A DNA stretch of 64,000 nucleotides. It comes from Micrococcus terreus. Lineage in GTDB: Bacteria > Actinomycetota > Actinomycetes > Actinomycetales > Micrococcaceae. The notes under the pieces are model-generated. The model searched no databases, had not been told where the DNA came from, and saw only the letters and a list, made by a program, of their open reading frames with translations. Below, in pieces: positions 42,772 through 51,198 of this stretch (within the stretch, counting starts at the first letter, position 1; each line of letters begins with the position of its first letter). The translations under genes were made by a program, and so were the position numbers. The stretch is taken from positions 1 to 64,000 of the forward strand of contig NZ_FPCG01000010.1 of NCBI RefSeq assembly GCF_900116905.1. The letters are read 5' to 3'.

Positions 42772-43695
42772 TCAGGCCTCGCCGCGCTCAGCCCGGTGCC
42801 GCTCGCGGGCCGCACGGACCTCGGCGGCCATGTCCTCGGCGTCGTCCTTCACGCCCTGGCGGACCAGCTGGCGGGCCTCCTTGCGGGCCTCCTTGCCCTC
42901 AGGCAGCTCCGTGAGCTCACCGCGCAGCTCCTCGGGCAGCTGGACCGGAGCAGGACCGAACAGGTGTTGAGCGGACTTGACCACGGCCTTGCCCATGGCG
43001 CGGTTGCCCACGCCGCCGATCACGGCGCCCACGCCGAACGGGATGAGGCGTCCCAGGAACCCGGCGCCCTGGCGGACCAGGATCTTGCGGAAGAAGCTGC
43101 GGCGCAGCTGCTGGAAGAGCACCTCGGAGACGCCGGCCGAGCCGGTGAACACCGCTGCCACACCGGAGGCCGGGCCGGGACCGGTGAGGCTGTTGAGCCC
43201 ACCGCGGCCCTGGTTGGCGAACTCCTTGATCATCTTGCGGCCGTCCTCGCCGAGCATGACGGCCATCACCAGCGCCTGGGCCCGGCCCGGGTCATCGGTG
43301 GTGATCCCGTGCAGTTCGGCGATCGACTGGGCGTACAGCGCACTGGCCTCCAGGAAGCCGACCGTCGCGGCGGCGGAGAGGCCCAGAGCGGCCACGGTGC
43401 CGATCCCGGGGACCACGGCGGTGCCGCCCACAGCCGCCCCACCGCCGGTCACGCTGAGCAGGTACTGCTTGGTGAGCCGATCGGACAGCTGCGCGGGGGT
43501 CTCATCCGGGTGCTTCGTGCGCAGCCGGTTCAGGTTCATCAGCACCAGGGGCCGCTGGATGTCCAGGGCCTTGAGCACGGCCGTCTGGAAGGCCGGCGTG
43601 GGGTTGCCGTCCTCGTCGATCGCCTGGTTGAGGGCGAAGTCGGTGGCCTTCTGGCCCGCGACGCTCTTCAGGGACATCTTGCCGTTCTTGGCCAT
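42772..43695 (-). CDS. EcsC-like membrane-associated protein, conserved hypothetical
   Basis: A 307-residue protein whose middle section (GGGAAVGGTAVVPGIGTVAALGLSAAATVGFLEASALYAQSIAELHG) is a hydrophobic, glycine-rich region, followed by LVMAVMLGEDGRKMI; this resembles the EcsC family, but the match is weak. ATG 43695 has AGGAGG upstream. Its stop abuts the DUF445 stop in a tail-to-tail arrangement. Function is unknown. Confidence 0.6.
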   Translation of the reverse strand: MAKNGKMSLKSVAGQKATDFALNQAIDEDGNPTPAFQTAVLKALDIQRPLVLMNLNRLRTKHPDETPAQLSDRLTKQYLLSVTGGGAAVGGTAVVPGIGTVAALGLSAAATVGFLEASALYAQSIAELHGITTDDPGRAQALVMAVMLGEDGRKMIKEFANQGRGGLNSLTGPGPASGVAAVFTGSAGVSEVLFQQLRRSFFRKILVRQGAGFLGRLIPFGVGAVIGGVGNRAMGKAVVKSAQHLFGPAPVQLPEELRGELTELPEGKEARKEARQLVRQGVKDDAEDMAAEVRAARERHRAERGEA

Positions 43696-43848
43696 GCTGC
43701 TCCTCCTGTGTGCGGCGCGGACCGGTCCGGCCCGTCCACCGCTCCGGGACAACGGGGTGTAGGTCTCCATGAAACACCACGGCGCCGGGCCTCGACCATG
43801 GGAATCGGCGCTGTCCCGCTCTCAGCGGAACGCGTCCGGCCCGGAATG

Positions 43849-43854
43849 TAAGCT
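43849..43854 (+). promoter_or_regulatory. -10 box of the DUF6458 gene
   Basis: TAAGCT, 52 bases before the start at 43906, leaving a leader with GAAGGG as ribosome site. Confidence 0.4.
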
Positions 43855-43905
43855 GGGCCACATCGGCCGCACCCCCGGTCGGAACCTCGAACGAAGGGCC
43901 TTCTC

Positions 43906-44157
43906 ATGCGTCTTGGAACCTCTGTCGTCCTGATCGCCTTGGGCGCCATCCTCTCCTTCGCCGTCAACGACGCCGTCCCCGGCGTGGACCTGACCATCGT
44001 GGGCTACATCCTGATGGGCGCCGGCGCGCTGCTCCTGCTGCTCTCCCTGGTCCAGATGGGGGCGAACTCCTCACGCGGCCGCGTCACCGAGTCCCGGTCG
44101 GTGCGGGATCCCGGAACCGGCGAGTCCGTCACCCGCAACGAGACCCGGGACCTCTGA
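43906..44157 (+). CDS. Small DUF6458-like membrane protein
   Basis: An 83-residue protein with two transmembrane segments (about residues 4-22 and 28-50) and a hydrophilic, Arg-rich C-terminal tail. This architecture matches the small DUF6458 group of Actinobacteria. Its role is unknown. It converges on the esterase gene. Confidence 0.8.
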   Translation: MRLGTSVVLIALGAILSFAVNDAVPGVDLTIVGYILMGAGALLLLLSLVQMGANSSRGRVTESRSVRDPGTGESVTRNETRDL

Positions 44158-44183
44158 GCGGCCTCGCCCTGCTCGGACAGCCT

Positions 44184-44197
44184 TCCCGACGACGGCC
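44184..44197 (+). repeat. Copy of the recurring 14-mer
   Basis: Exact copy in 15-mer form, the only fully intergenic copy besides the terminator one; lies between converging genes, next to a small hairpin. Confidence 0.9.
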
Positions 44198-44201
44198 CCG
44201 C

Positions 44202-44218
44202 ACCTCCCACAGGGAGGT
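44202..44218. terminator. Short hairpin between convergent genes
   Basis: ACCTCCC and GGGAGGT pair over 7 bp with a 3-base loop, directly behind the 14-mer copy. Confidence 0.4.
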
Positions 44219-44223
44219 TCCGG

Positions 44224-44991
44224 TCAGTGCGCGGCGGCCAGGGTGTGCTGGAGGAAGATCCGCACGTCGCGGGCCTCCTCGGCGCTGATCCCGTGTCCCA
44301 TGCCCTCGTACCGCCGTGCAGTGAGCAGGGTGTGCCGGTCCAGCCAGTCCGCGGTATAGGCCACGGCGTCCGGGTGGATGACGAGGTCCTGTGGGTCCCG
44401 GCCCCAGAAGAACGGGCGCGGCCCCGGCCCCTCGGCCGGCGAGTCCAGGGTCTCGAGCAGCTGGTTGGAGAGCACGAACCCGCTCAGCCCCACCACGCAG
44501 GTGAACGCCTCCGGACGCAGCCGCATCACGGTGGAGGCCATGGCCATGCCCTGGGAGTGGCCGAGCACCGAGACCGAGCGGAACCGGTGGCCCTTGACCT
44601 CCTCGGCCTCGAGCAGGTCGTAGATCCGGTGGGCTGCGGCGATCACCTCGGCGAAGTCGTTGGTGAGGAAGTAGTCCAGCAGGAACCAGCCCCAGGCGCC
44701 CGGGTCGGGCCCGCCGGGGCCGGATCCGTCCCCCACGGGACCGTCCGTCACCGGAGCGGCCGCCGCGTCGATCTCGAACCCGCCGCGCACCGCCAGTCCG
44801 GTCACGCCCTCCGGGAGCATGCTGAAGTAGCCCTGGGCGGCCCGCAGCTCGTTGGAGCCGTAGCCGTGGATGACCACCACCAGATCGGTGCCGTCCCGCT
44901 CCCCTGCGGGGCGGTTCCAGATCACGTGGTGTCCGGAGTCGAGCTGGGTGCGCGTCCAGGGGGCAGAGCCGGTGCCGGGCGAAGAGGTCAT
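44224..44991 (-). CDS. Alpha/beta hydrolase, phospholipase/carboxylesterase-like
   Basis: A 255-residue cytoplasmic esterase with nucleophile serine in LGHSQGMAMA, an HGYG-type oxyanion loop (VVIHGYGSNE), and the C-terminal histidine in GMGHGIS. An acidic, Gly/Pro-rich insert separates strands 3 and 4. The substrate is unknown. The start ATG 44991 follows TAGGAT by 6 bases (leaderless). It is divergent from the alanine-racemase-like gene. Confidence 0.85.
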   Translation of the reverse strand: MTSSPGTGSAPWTRTQLDSGHHVIWNRPAGERDGTDLVVVIHGYGSNELRAAQGYFSMLPEGVTGLAVRGGFEIDAAAAPVTDGPVGDGSGPGGPDPGAWGWFLLDYFLTNDFAEVIAAAHRIYDLLEAEEVKGHRFRSVSVLGHSQGMAMASTVMRLRPEAFTCVVGLSGFVLSNQLLETLDSPAEGPGPRPFFWGRDPQDLVIHPDAVAYTADWLDRHTLLTARRYEGMGHGISAEEARDVRIFLQHTLAAAH

Positions 44992-44997
44992 GACAGG

Positions 44998-45003
44998 ATC
45001 CTA
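44998..45003 (-). promoter_or_regulatory. Leaderless -10 box of the esterase gene
   Basis: TAGGAT on the minus strand, then CCTGTC and ATG 44991. It overlaps the 5' edge of the divergent gene's promoter. Confidence 0.5.
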
Positions 45004-45005
45004 GG

Positions 45006-46235
45006 GTGAGCACCGCCGAACGGTTCCAGGGCTACCTCACCGCCCTGCACGCGCTGCCTCCCGCCGAGCGCAGCGGTCCGGTCGCGCTGCTGGACCTGGA
45101 CCTGTTCCTGGCCAACGCCGCCGACCTCACCCGCCGCGCCGCCGGCACACCCATCCGCGTGGCCTCCAAGTCCCTGCGGATCCGCCGGGCCGTGACCACT
45201 GCGCTGGAGCAGCCCGGATTCCGCGGAGTGCTCTGCTACACCCTCCCGGAGGCCCTGTGGCTGGCCGAGTGCGGACTGACGGACCTCGTGGTGGCCTACC
45301 CCACCGCCGACCGCGCCGCCCTCGCTGCCTGGGCCGCCTCCGAGCGTGCCCGTGAGGTCATCACCGTGATGGTGGACAGCACTGAGCACCTGGACCTCAT
45401 CCAGTCCAGCACCGCACCGACACAGACCTTCCCGACGACGGCCCCGTTGCGTGTGGCGATCGACGTGGACGCCGCGTGGCGTCCGGTCCGAGGCGTGCAC
45501 ATCGGGGCGCTGCGCTCCCCAGTGCGCACGCCCGAGCAGGCGAAGGAGCTGGCCGAACAGATCCTGCACCGCGAGGGACTGTCCCTGGTGGGACTGATGG
45601 CGTACGAGGGCCAGGTGGCCGGGGTGCCGGACGCCGGGCGACTGCGCGGAACCCTGGTGCGGGGCATGAAGCGGTTCTCCCGCACCGAGCTGGCCGAACG
45701 GCGAGCGCAGGTGGTCCACGCGGTGCGCGAGGCTGCCCACACTGCAGGCACGGACCTGGAGTTCGTCAACGGTGGAGGCACGGGGTCCCTGGAGTCCACG
45801 TGCGCCGAAGAGTGCGTGACCGAGGTGGCCGCCGGGTCCGGGCTGATGGGGCCGGCGAGCTTCGACCGCTTCGTGGGGTTCCGCCCCGCCCCGGCGTCCT
45901 ACCTGCTCACGGACGTGGTGCGCCGTCCCGGCCCGCGCACGGTGACCGTGCTGGGCGGCGGCTGGGTGGCCTCCGGGGTCCCCGGCAAGGACCGGTTGCC
46001 CACGGTCGCCTGGCCGGAGGGGCTGTCCTACTCCAGCGCGGAGGGCGCCGGCGAGGTCCAGACCCCGCTGACCGGCACTGCCGCCGCGGGTCTGCAGCTC
46101 GGTGACACCGTGTTCCTGCGCCACGCCAAGGCCGGCGAGCCCGCCGAGCATGTCCAGCGCACCCTCGTCTACTCCCAGGGTCGGATCACCGATGTCTGGC
46201 CCACCTACCGCGGTGAAGGGCAGGCGTTCCTGTGA
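45006..46235 (+). CDS. Type III PLP enzyme, alanine racemase/D-threonine aldolase-like
   Basis: A 409-residue fold-type III PLP enzyme whose PLP lysine is in RVASKSLRIRR. It resembles the D-threonine aldolase/D-amino-acid deaminase branch more than Alr. The C-terminal part (LQLGDTVFLRHAKAGE) matches the metal-binding half of the aldolases. The start is GTG 45006. It contains a 14-mer copy in an apparently flexible loop (TQTFPTTAPL). Its stop overlaps the next GTG as GTGA, linking it to the sugar lactone oxidase. Confidence 0.8.
   Translation: MSTAERFQGYLTALHALPPAERSGPVALLDLDLFLANAADLTRRAAGTPIRVASKSLRIRRAVTTALEQPGFRGVLCYTLPEALWLAECGLTDLVVAYPTADRAALAAWAASERAREVITVMVDSTEHLDLIQSSTAPTQTFPTTAPLRVAIDVDAAWRPVRGVHIGALRSPVRTPEQAKELAEQILHREGLSLVGLMAYEGQVAGVPDAGRLRGTLVRGMKRFSRTELAERRAQVVHAVREAAHTAGTDLEFVNGGGTGSLESTCAEECVTEVAAGSGLMGPASFDRFVGFRPAPASYLLTDVVRRPGPRTVTVLGGGWVASGVPGKDRLPTVAWPEGLSYSSAEGAGEVQTPLTGTAAAGLQLGDTVFLRHAKAGEPAEHVQRTLVYSQGRITDVWPTYRGEGQAFL
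45430..45443 (+). repeat. Copy of the recurring 14-mer
   Basis: Exact copy (15-mer form) within the PLP enzyme gene, read as F-P-T-T-A. Confidence 0.9.
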
Positions 46236-47599
46236 AGCTCATCCACCGATCCCCGCAGAACCGCCAGCACCCTCAGAGCGGGTACCCCCAGCACACCCGC
46301 ACCACCTGGGCCAGCACCGCTGCCTGGACCCCCGCCGGGCACGCCGCTCCGCACACCGAGCAGGAGCTGGCCAACCTGGTCCGCCGCACCGCCGAACGCG
46401 GCGGCACCCTGCGCCCGATCGGCTCCGGCCACTCCTTCTCCCCCATCGCCGCCACGGACGGACTCCAGCTCTCCCTGGAGCACCTCACCGGCCTGGTGTC
46501 CGTGGACCCGGCCACCCACCGTGCCGTCTTCCGCGCTGGGACGCCCCTGGCCGTCGTCGGGAAGGAACTGGCCCGGCAGGGCCTGGCCCTGCAGAACATG
46601 GGGGACATCGACCGGCAGACCCTGGCCGGGGCGATCTCCACGGGGACCCATGGGACCGGGCTGGGGCTGACCGGGCTCAGCGGGACCGTGGTGTCCCTGC
46701 GGCTGGTGCTGGCCGACGGCTCCACCGTGACCGTCAGCGCGGAGTCCGATCCGGAGCTGTTCCACGCCGCGCGGGTGGGCCTGGGCGCGTTCGGGGTGCT
46801 CACCGAGGTGGAGATCCAGTGCGTCCCGGCCTACCGCCTGCGGTGCGAGGAGCAGTTGGAGCCGCTGGAGGCCGTGGTGGAGTCGTTCCTGGAGCGCTCG
46901 GCCGCGCAGGATCACCTGGAGTTCTTCTGGTTCCCGTACACACGCCAAGCGCTCGTCAAGACCCTCACGCATCTGCCTGCGGATGCTCCCGTGCACCGTC
47001 CGAGTCCTGTCCGCCGGTTCGTGGGCGAGGAGGCCCTGGGCAACACCGCCTACGCCGCGATGTGCCGTGCGGGCCGGGCCGTCCCCGCCCTGCAGCCTGC
47101 GCTGAACCGGCTCGCCGCGTGGGGCATGCCCGGGCCTGCGGTCACGGATGACTGGCACCGCGTCTACGTCTCCTCACGCCGCGTGCGCTTCCGCGAGATG
47201 GAGTATGCCCTGCCCGTGGAGTCGTTCGCCCCGGCGATGTCCGGCCTGCAGCGGATCCTGACCGAGGCGCGCGCCGCCGGTCATCTGGTGGGCTTCCCCG
47301 TGGAGGTCAGGACAGCGGCTCCCGACGACGCCTGGCTGAGCACCGCCTACGGCTCACCTCGCGTGTACCTCGCGGTGCATGAGTTCTTCATCCACGAGCA
47401 TCAGCCGTACTTCGAGCCGGTGGAACGGCTGTTCGGCGAGCTCGGCGGGCGGCCGCACTGGGGGAAGATGCACACACTCAGGGCGGCGGAGCTGGCGGAG
47501 CGTCACCCGCGGTTCGCCGATGCCCTGCGGGTGCGAGACCGGGTGGACCCGGACGGAGTGTTCGGCAGCGCCCACCTGCGGCGGCTGCTGGGGCGCTAG
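46232..47599 (+). CDS. FAD-linked sugar-lactone oxidase (D-arabinono-1,4-lactone oxidase-like)
   Basis: A 455-residue VAO-family flavoenzyme that should oxidise an aldonolactone, in other organisms yielding ascorbate or erythorbate relatives. The FAD domain has LRPIGSGHSFSPIAATDG and GAISTGTHGTGLGLTGLS, and the ALO cap domain ends with RDRVDPDGVFGSAHLRRLLG. The start GTG 46232 overlaps the upstream stop, so both proteins are co-produced; no link in substrate is obvious. A 14-mer copy falls in the FAD domain (LAVVGK). Confidence 0.87.
   Translation: MKLIHRSPQNRQHPQSGYPQHTRTTWASTAAWTPAGHAAPHTEQELANLVRRTAERGGTLRPIGSGHSFSPIAATDGLQLSLEHLTGLVSVDPATHRAVFRAGTPLAVVGKELARQGLALQNMGDIDRQTLAGAISTGTHGTGLGLTGLSGTVVSLRLVLADGSTVTVSAESDPELFHAARVGLGAFGVLTEVEIQCVPAYRLRCEEQLEPLEAVVESFLERSAAQDHLEFFWFPYTRQALVKTLTHLPADAPVHRPSPVRRFVGEEALGNTAYAAMCRAGRAVPALQPALNRLAAWGMPGPAVTDDWHRVYVSSRRVRFREMEYALPVESFAPAMSGLQRILTEARAAGHLVGFPVEVRTAAPDDAWLSTAYGSPRVYLAVHEFFIHEHQPYFEPVERLFGELGGRPHWGKMHTLRAAELAERHPRFADALRVRDRVDPDGVFGSAHLRRLLGR
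46549..46562 (-). repeat. Copy of the recurring 14-mer
   Basis: Exact copy in the lactone oxidase, 1.1 kb from the previous one and in opposite orientation, read as A-V-V-G. Confidence 0.9.
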
Positions 47600-47631
47600 G
47601 GCCCTGCGGGAGCGGACGGCAGCGAGACCGC

Positions 47632-48951
47632 TCAGAGGTCCGGGGTGATGTCCACCCAGACCAGACGGTGGTCGGTGGCAGCGGAGTGCCCCGGCTGCCC
47701 GGCCTCCGGCCAGAACACGCCGGAGTTCGAGGCGGTCAGGGTGCTCGAGGGCAGCACGTAGTCCACCCGCGCCGTGGTCGGCTCGCCCTGGGCGTCCTGC
47801 ACCACGGCGGTGTCCTCCGGGGTCTGCGAGAGCAGCGCTCCGCTCGAGGTGGGATGGGTGTCCTGCACCTGGGGCAGCTGGATCAGGTGGGTCATCGTGG
47901 ACTCATCCGCGCCGGTCTCGGTGGACGGGTCGGCGCCGAGCGATCCGAGCACCACGAAGTCGCTGGACGCCTCCAGACCTCCTGCGTGGCCGTCGTCGTC
48001 CACGGGATAGCCGGCCCCGGCGATGTAGTCTGCCCAGAAGCGCACCTCATCATGGTTGCGCTCCGCACCGGCCGGGGCCGTCTGCGGGTCGGCCGGAGCA
48101 GAGGCGAGCAGATGGACGGTGCGGCCGCCCACGCTCACCGGAACGTCCCAGTGCGAGGTGCTGGAGAGCCGCAGGACCGAGGCCTCCAGCTCGGTGAACC
48201 GCTCGGTGGGCAGGGCCGAGGCGGGCATGTCCTGCCACTTGAAGTCCTGGAAGGTCCGGGCCTGGTCGGTCTCCAACGGCACCCGGGAGAGGATCATCAT
48301 CCCGGCCTGTCCGGGGAACTCGCCGTAGCCGAAGGAGTCACCCGGCCCACCGATCATGCCGTCGTCGTCCAGGTCTGCCCCCGTGTCCACTCCGGCGTTC
48401 ACCGGGGCCACATAGACGTGGGGGTAGTCGATGCCCGCAGTGTGCCTGGTGCCCTGGGTGAGGTAGTTGGTGCGCAGCGCCGCCGCCACCTGCAGGCCCT
48501 CGTCCACATCGATCCCGGAGAGCAGGAGCACGTCCGGCCGCACCTGCTGCACGGCCTCAGCCACCTGCTGGGCCTGCTCGGACCCGGGCTCCGAGAGCTC
48601 CTCGAGCAGCTCGCCGGGCTCGGCGCGGGTCAGTCCAGCCTGGAAGGAGCCCACCCGCAGATCGCCCTCGGCCCGCTCGGGCACCTGACCGGTCAAGGTG
48701 ATCTGGAAGGCGGCATAGTGGCGCGGGTCAGCGGGGATCACGCCCGGACCGAACCGCGCGGGGCCGGCGGCCGCGGAGTTCTCCTGGTCCGAGCTGGGCT
48801 CCGGGGCGCCGGTCAGGACTGCATGGGCCGGAACGGCCAGTCCGCATCCGAGCGCACCGATCAGCACTGCCGTGGCGGCAGTGGGCATCAGGGCTCCGGG
48901 GCGACGGTCGGACAGCGAACGGCGGCGGAGAGCTCGGGAGAAAGCGCTCAC
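47632..48951 (-). CDS. Secreted endonuclease/exonuclease/phosphatase (EEP)-like protein
   Basis: A 439-residue exported protein: RRRSLSDRR, then a hydrophobic stretch and signal-peptidase site AHA-VL near residue 45. The body has EEP-like segments (GPGVIPADPRHYAAFQ, ADLDDDGMIGGPGDSFGYGEFPGQAGMMILSR, VDYVLPSSTL), of the type found in secreted phosphodiesterases. The final WVDITPDL is intact. The start is GTG 48951, 6 bases after TAGGGT, so the mRNA appears leaderless. Substrate unknown. It is the last backbone gene before the island. Confidence 0.8.
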   Translation of the reverse strand: MSAFSRALRRRSLSDRRPGALMPTAATAVLIGALGCGLAVPAHAVLTGAPEPSSDQENSAAAGPARFGPGVIPADPRHYAAFQITLTGQVPERAEGDLRVGSFQAGLTRAEPGELLEELSEPGSEQAQQVAEAVQQVRPDVLLLSGIDVDEGLQVAAALRTNYLTQGTRHTAGIDYPHVYVAPVNAGVDTGADLDDDGMIGGPGDSFGYGEFPGQAGMMILSRVPLETDQARTFQDFKWQDMPASALPTERFTELEASVLRLSSTSHWDVPVSVGGRTVHLLASAPADPQTAPAGAERNHDEVRFWADYIAGAGYPVDDDGHAGGLEASSDFVVLGSLGADPSTETGADESTMTHLIQLPQVQDTHPTSSGALLSQTPEDTAVVQDAQGEPTTARVDYVLPSSTLTASNSGVFWPEAGQPGHSAATDHRLVWVDITPDL

Positions 48952-48957
48952 GCCCCC

Positions 48958-48963
48958 ACCCTA
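48958..48963 (-). promoter_or_regulatory. Leaderless -10 box of the EEP gene
   Basis: TAGGGT on the minus strand, then GGGGGC and GTG 48951. Confidence 0.55.
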
Positions 48964-49130
48964 AGACGGCTCCCGGATGGTGAGAAGTGACCGTGATCAT
49001 GTGTGAAGCCGTCGTTGCAGACCGAGGCGGACCACAGGCTGCGCCAGCAGAACAGCGGTAGGACGGGGTGGGTGGGCCGTTCCGCCCGGCAGGTGCGCCC
49101 CGCCCAGACCCCCACGTCGGCCCGCGAGGG

Positions 49131-49316
49131 TTATCGAATCTTGACCTTTGACCGAGGCGTCGAGACCGTTTCGTCACTTTCGAGACGCCAGCTCGGGCGG
49201 AGCACTCCCCACGCCAGTCCGCCACAGGCGAGGACCACGAGCAGGCCGGAGAGGTAGGTCGCCCACTGGGTGAAGTTGCTGCCCACGAACTCGACCAGGA
49301 CGAACGCCAGCAGCAC
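49131..49316 (-). pseudogene. Small two-helix membrane protein, probably broken
   Basis: A 61-residue frame beginning GTG at 49316 encodes two membrane helices (LLAFVLVEFVGSNF and WATYLSGLLVVLACGGLAWGV). A second frame starting at ATG 49351 gives MASDPDGT, and joining the two would need a one-base shift, so a short gene may be frameshifted here. The tail SKVKIR ends at the stop. The gap 48964-49493 holds nothing else I can support and probably marks the left edge of the acquired segment. Confidence 0.35.
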
Positions 49317-49493
49317 CGGTCCACCGCGGTGCCGTCAGGATCGGAGGCCATGGCTGGGCGGGACCATCCGCTTCTTTCGGCTTCCTGGTGGAGGCCGTCC
49401 TGCCCCTCGAGCCGTCCTGACCGTCTCGGTCCTGATCGTCCCCTGGTCCGCCCCGGAGCGGCATGACTGGTCGCGCCGGGAGGCCGTGCGCAT

Positions 49494-49985
49494 GTGGTGG
49501 GCCTGGGCAGCGACCATTACAAAGAATGGCCGCCCCTGTTGGCCTACAGGGCGGGCTGCCCGCCCAAGCCTAGCCGAGAGCCTACAGAGCCCCCGAAGGC
49601 GCCGGAGACGGCCCCGCACGCCGTTCCTGGGCGGCGAGGGCGCAAGCCGCAGCTGCACCTGCCAATCATGCAGCAGCTCGAAGTTGTTGAGCTCTACAAG
49701 GCTGGTGTCTCGGTCAAGGAGATCGCTCAGCGCTTCCATATCCACCGCGCCACCGTGAGCGAGATCTGCAAGCGCAGGTGCGTGCCGCTCCGCAACGAGA
49801 GCCGAGGACTGACACGGGAGCAAGTACAGGGCGCCGCGCTCCGGTATGTCCGGGGTGCGTCGCTCGCGAACGTCGCCAAGGAGTTCGACTCCACTCCAAC
49901 AACGATCCGCACGGCGCCGATGGCGGCTGGGATCGAGATGCGGCCAGCGCGGGGCGGGAAGGGGAAGCGAGCGCATATCAGCTGA
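49494..49985 (+). CDS. Helix-turn-helix protein resembling a serine recombinase C-terminus
   Basis: A 163-residue protein with the Hin/recombinase-type segment GRKPQLHLPIMQQLEVVELYKAGVSVKEIAQRFHIHRATVSEI, where the GVSVKEIAQRFHIHRATV helix-turn-helix is clear, then a second repeat-like helix set LTREQVQGAALRYVRGASLANVAKEF. It has no catalytic serine domain. It may be a free regulator or the remnant of a recombinase. The start (GTG 49494) is uncertain because upstream residues are low-complexity. It lies at the left side of the island. Confidence 0.55.
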   Translation: MVGLGSDHYKEWPPLLAYRAGCPPKPSREPTEPPKAPETAPHAVPGRRGRKPQLHLPIMQQLEVVELYKAGVSVKEIAQRFHIHRATVSEICKRRCVPLRNESRGLTREQVQGAALRYVRGASLANVAKEFDSTPTTIRTAPMAAGIEMRPARGGKGKRAHIS

Positions 49986-50042
49986 CGCTCCTCGGGGTTC
50001 AGGTGCTAAATCCAGGCGACCGACAAACACCAAACATTCACG

Positions 50043-51191
50043 CTAGAGTTTACTGCCATCTGCTCGAGAGGTATTGAGCCAGTTTCTGGCAGTTCCGGCG
50101 TCGTGCATAACGACATGGACATACTCCCTCAGCCGAGCGCGTTCGGATGGGGCAGCAAACTCAAGGAATTTGTCGCAGACCGCATCGACATCCCATACGT
50201 TTCCGCCCTCATTGAACCAGTAGAGAATGAGTTCCGGTGAGCATTTTCTCACCCCATCGGATCGAGTGCGCTCAGTTCCGAGAGCGTCGGCAATATGTTT
50301 CCACCACCATCGATCGGATTCGCCGAGCGAACAACCAAAGATGATGAATAGTTCGGTATCATCAAACAAGTGGCGATACCGCAGGTCATTCTGAGCCCAA
50401 AATGGCTTGGCGAGCCTGAGCGCCGGATCTTGGTTACCACGCACATGCTGCGGAGTGTCTACGCCGAACAAGAGCGACCGAGGGATGCTCTGGTGTCCAT
50501 GAGGGTGAACGACGTCCGACGTGACATAGGAAGAGAAATGGTCTCCCCACTCGCCAGCAACAGCACCCGGGTCGATCTTGAAGTCGAAGTTTCGGTCCAC
50601 GGTTTTGTAGGGCCTCGGATCGAACTGCTGCTGATCAAGATAGACAAAGTCATCGAGCAGTGACGTGTAGTTGAAATTGACAAAGAAGAAGTTGAATACG
50701 TCGAAGTTGTTGATTCGCTTGGGGAATTGCAGTCGGGCGTAGTCGTCACGATCGAGATCCCCCAAGAACTCCTGCAACGACGTTACTGCCGAGTTGTTGT
50801 TCATTGAATCCGCGCCAAGTCGAACGAGTAGGGAGCTCGGCACCGCAAGTTCGAGAAACTGCGAGAACTGCTCCTGTATCCGCTTGAGTGATTCGCCGAG
50901 TTCGCGGGGTCGCACCCGATTCTCTCGAAGCATCTTTTCGACAACTGCTTCAACGTCACTCCAGTTGTCTTTCCTCGCGCGCTGCAATTCCTCCATCTCC
51001 TGTAGAATCGGGTTTGTCTCATCAAATGATCGGAGTTTGAGGAAGTGGTAAAAACTGGCATACCGAGTATCAATCGGCATCTGGTAGTCGCTCGCCACCT
51101 GGAGGTCAAATCCGTTGCCAACGAGTGCCATGATATTGTGTTGCACTTCCGGTGAGTCAAATCCGGCTGTCGTGTAGTCGCGATGCCCCAC
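50043..51191 (-). CDS. abiH: AbiH-like phage abortive-infection protein
   Basis: A 382-residue protein matching the AbiH pattern: ALVGNGFDLQV near the N-terminus, FFVNFNYTSLLDDFVYL in the middle, VVHPHGHQ, and the C-terminal IIFGCSLGESDRWWW. AbiH proteins abort phage infection by an unknown mechanism. GTG 51191 is chosen; ATG 51131, directly before ALVGNG, is nearer to typical family starts but lacks a ribosome-binding site. The gene is notably AT-rich. It is the last gene of the defence operon, 7 bases after the Abi_C gene. Confidence 0.8.
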   Translation of the reverse strand: MGHRDYTTAGFDSPEVQHNIMALVGNGFDLQVASDYQMPIDTRYASFYHFLKLRSFDETNPILQEMEELQRARKDNWSDVEAVVEKMLRENRVRPRELGESLKRIQEQFSQFLELAVPSSLLVRLGADSMNNNSAVTSLQEFLGDLDRDDYARLQFPKRINNFDVFNFFFVNFNYTSLLDDFVYLDQQQFDPRPYKTVDRNFDFKIDPGAVAGEWGDHFSSYVTSDVVHPHGHQSIPRSLLFGVDTPQHVRGNQDPALRLAKPFWAQNDLRYRHLFDDTELFIIFGCSLGESDRWWWKHIADALGTERTRSDGVRKCSPELILYWFNEGGNVWDVDAVCDKFLEFAAPSERARLREYVHVVMHDAGTARNWLNTSRADGSKL

Positions 51192-51198
51192 GGTTACT

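Noticed and set aside
49335-50033. Long minus-strand frame over the HTH gene
   Set aside because: It has no recognisable protein features and is antisense to a clear helix-turn-helix.
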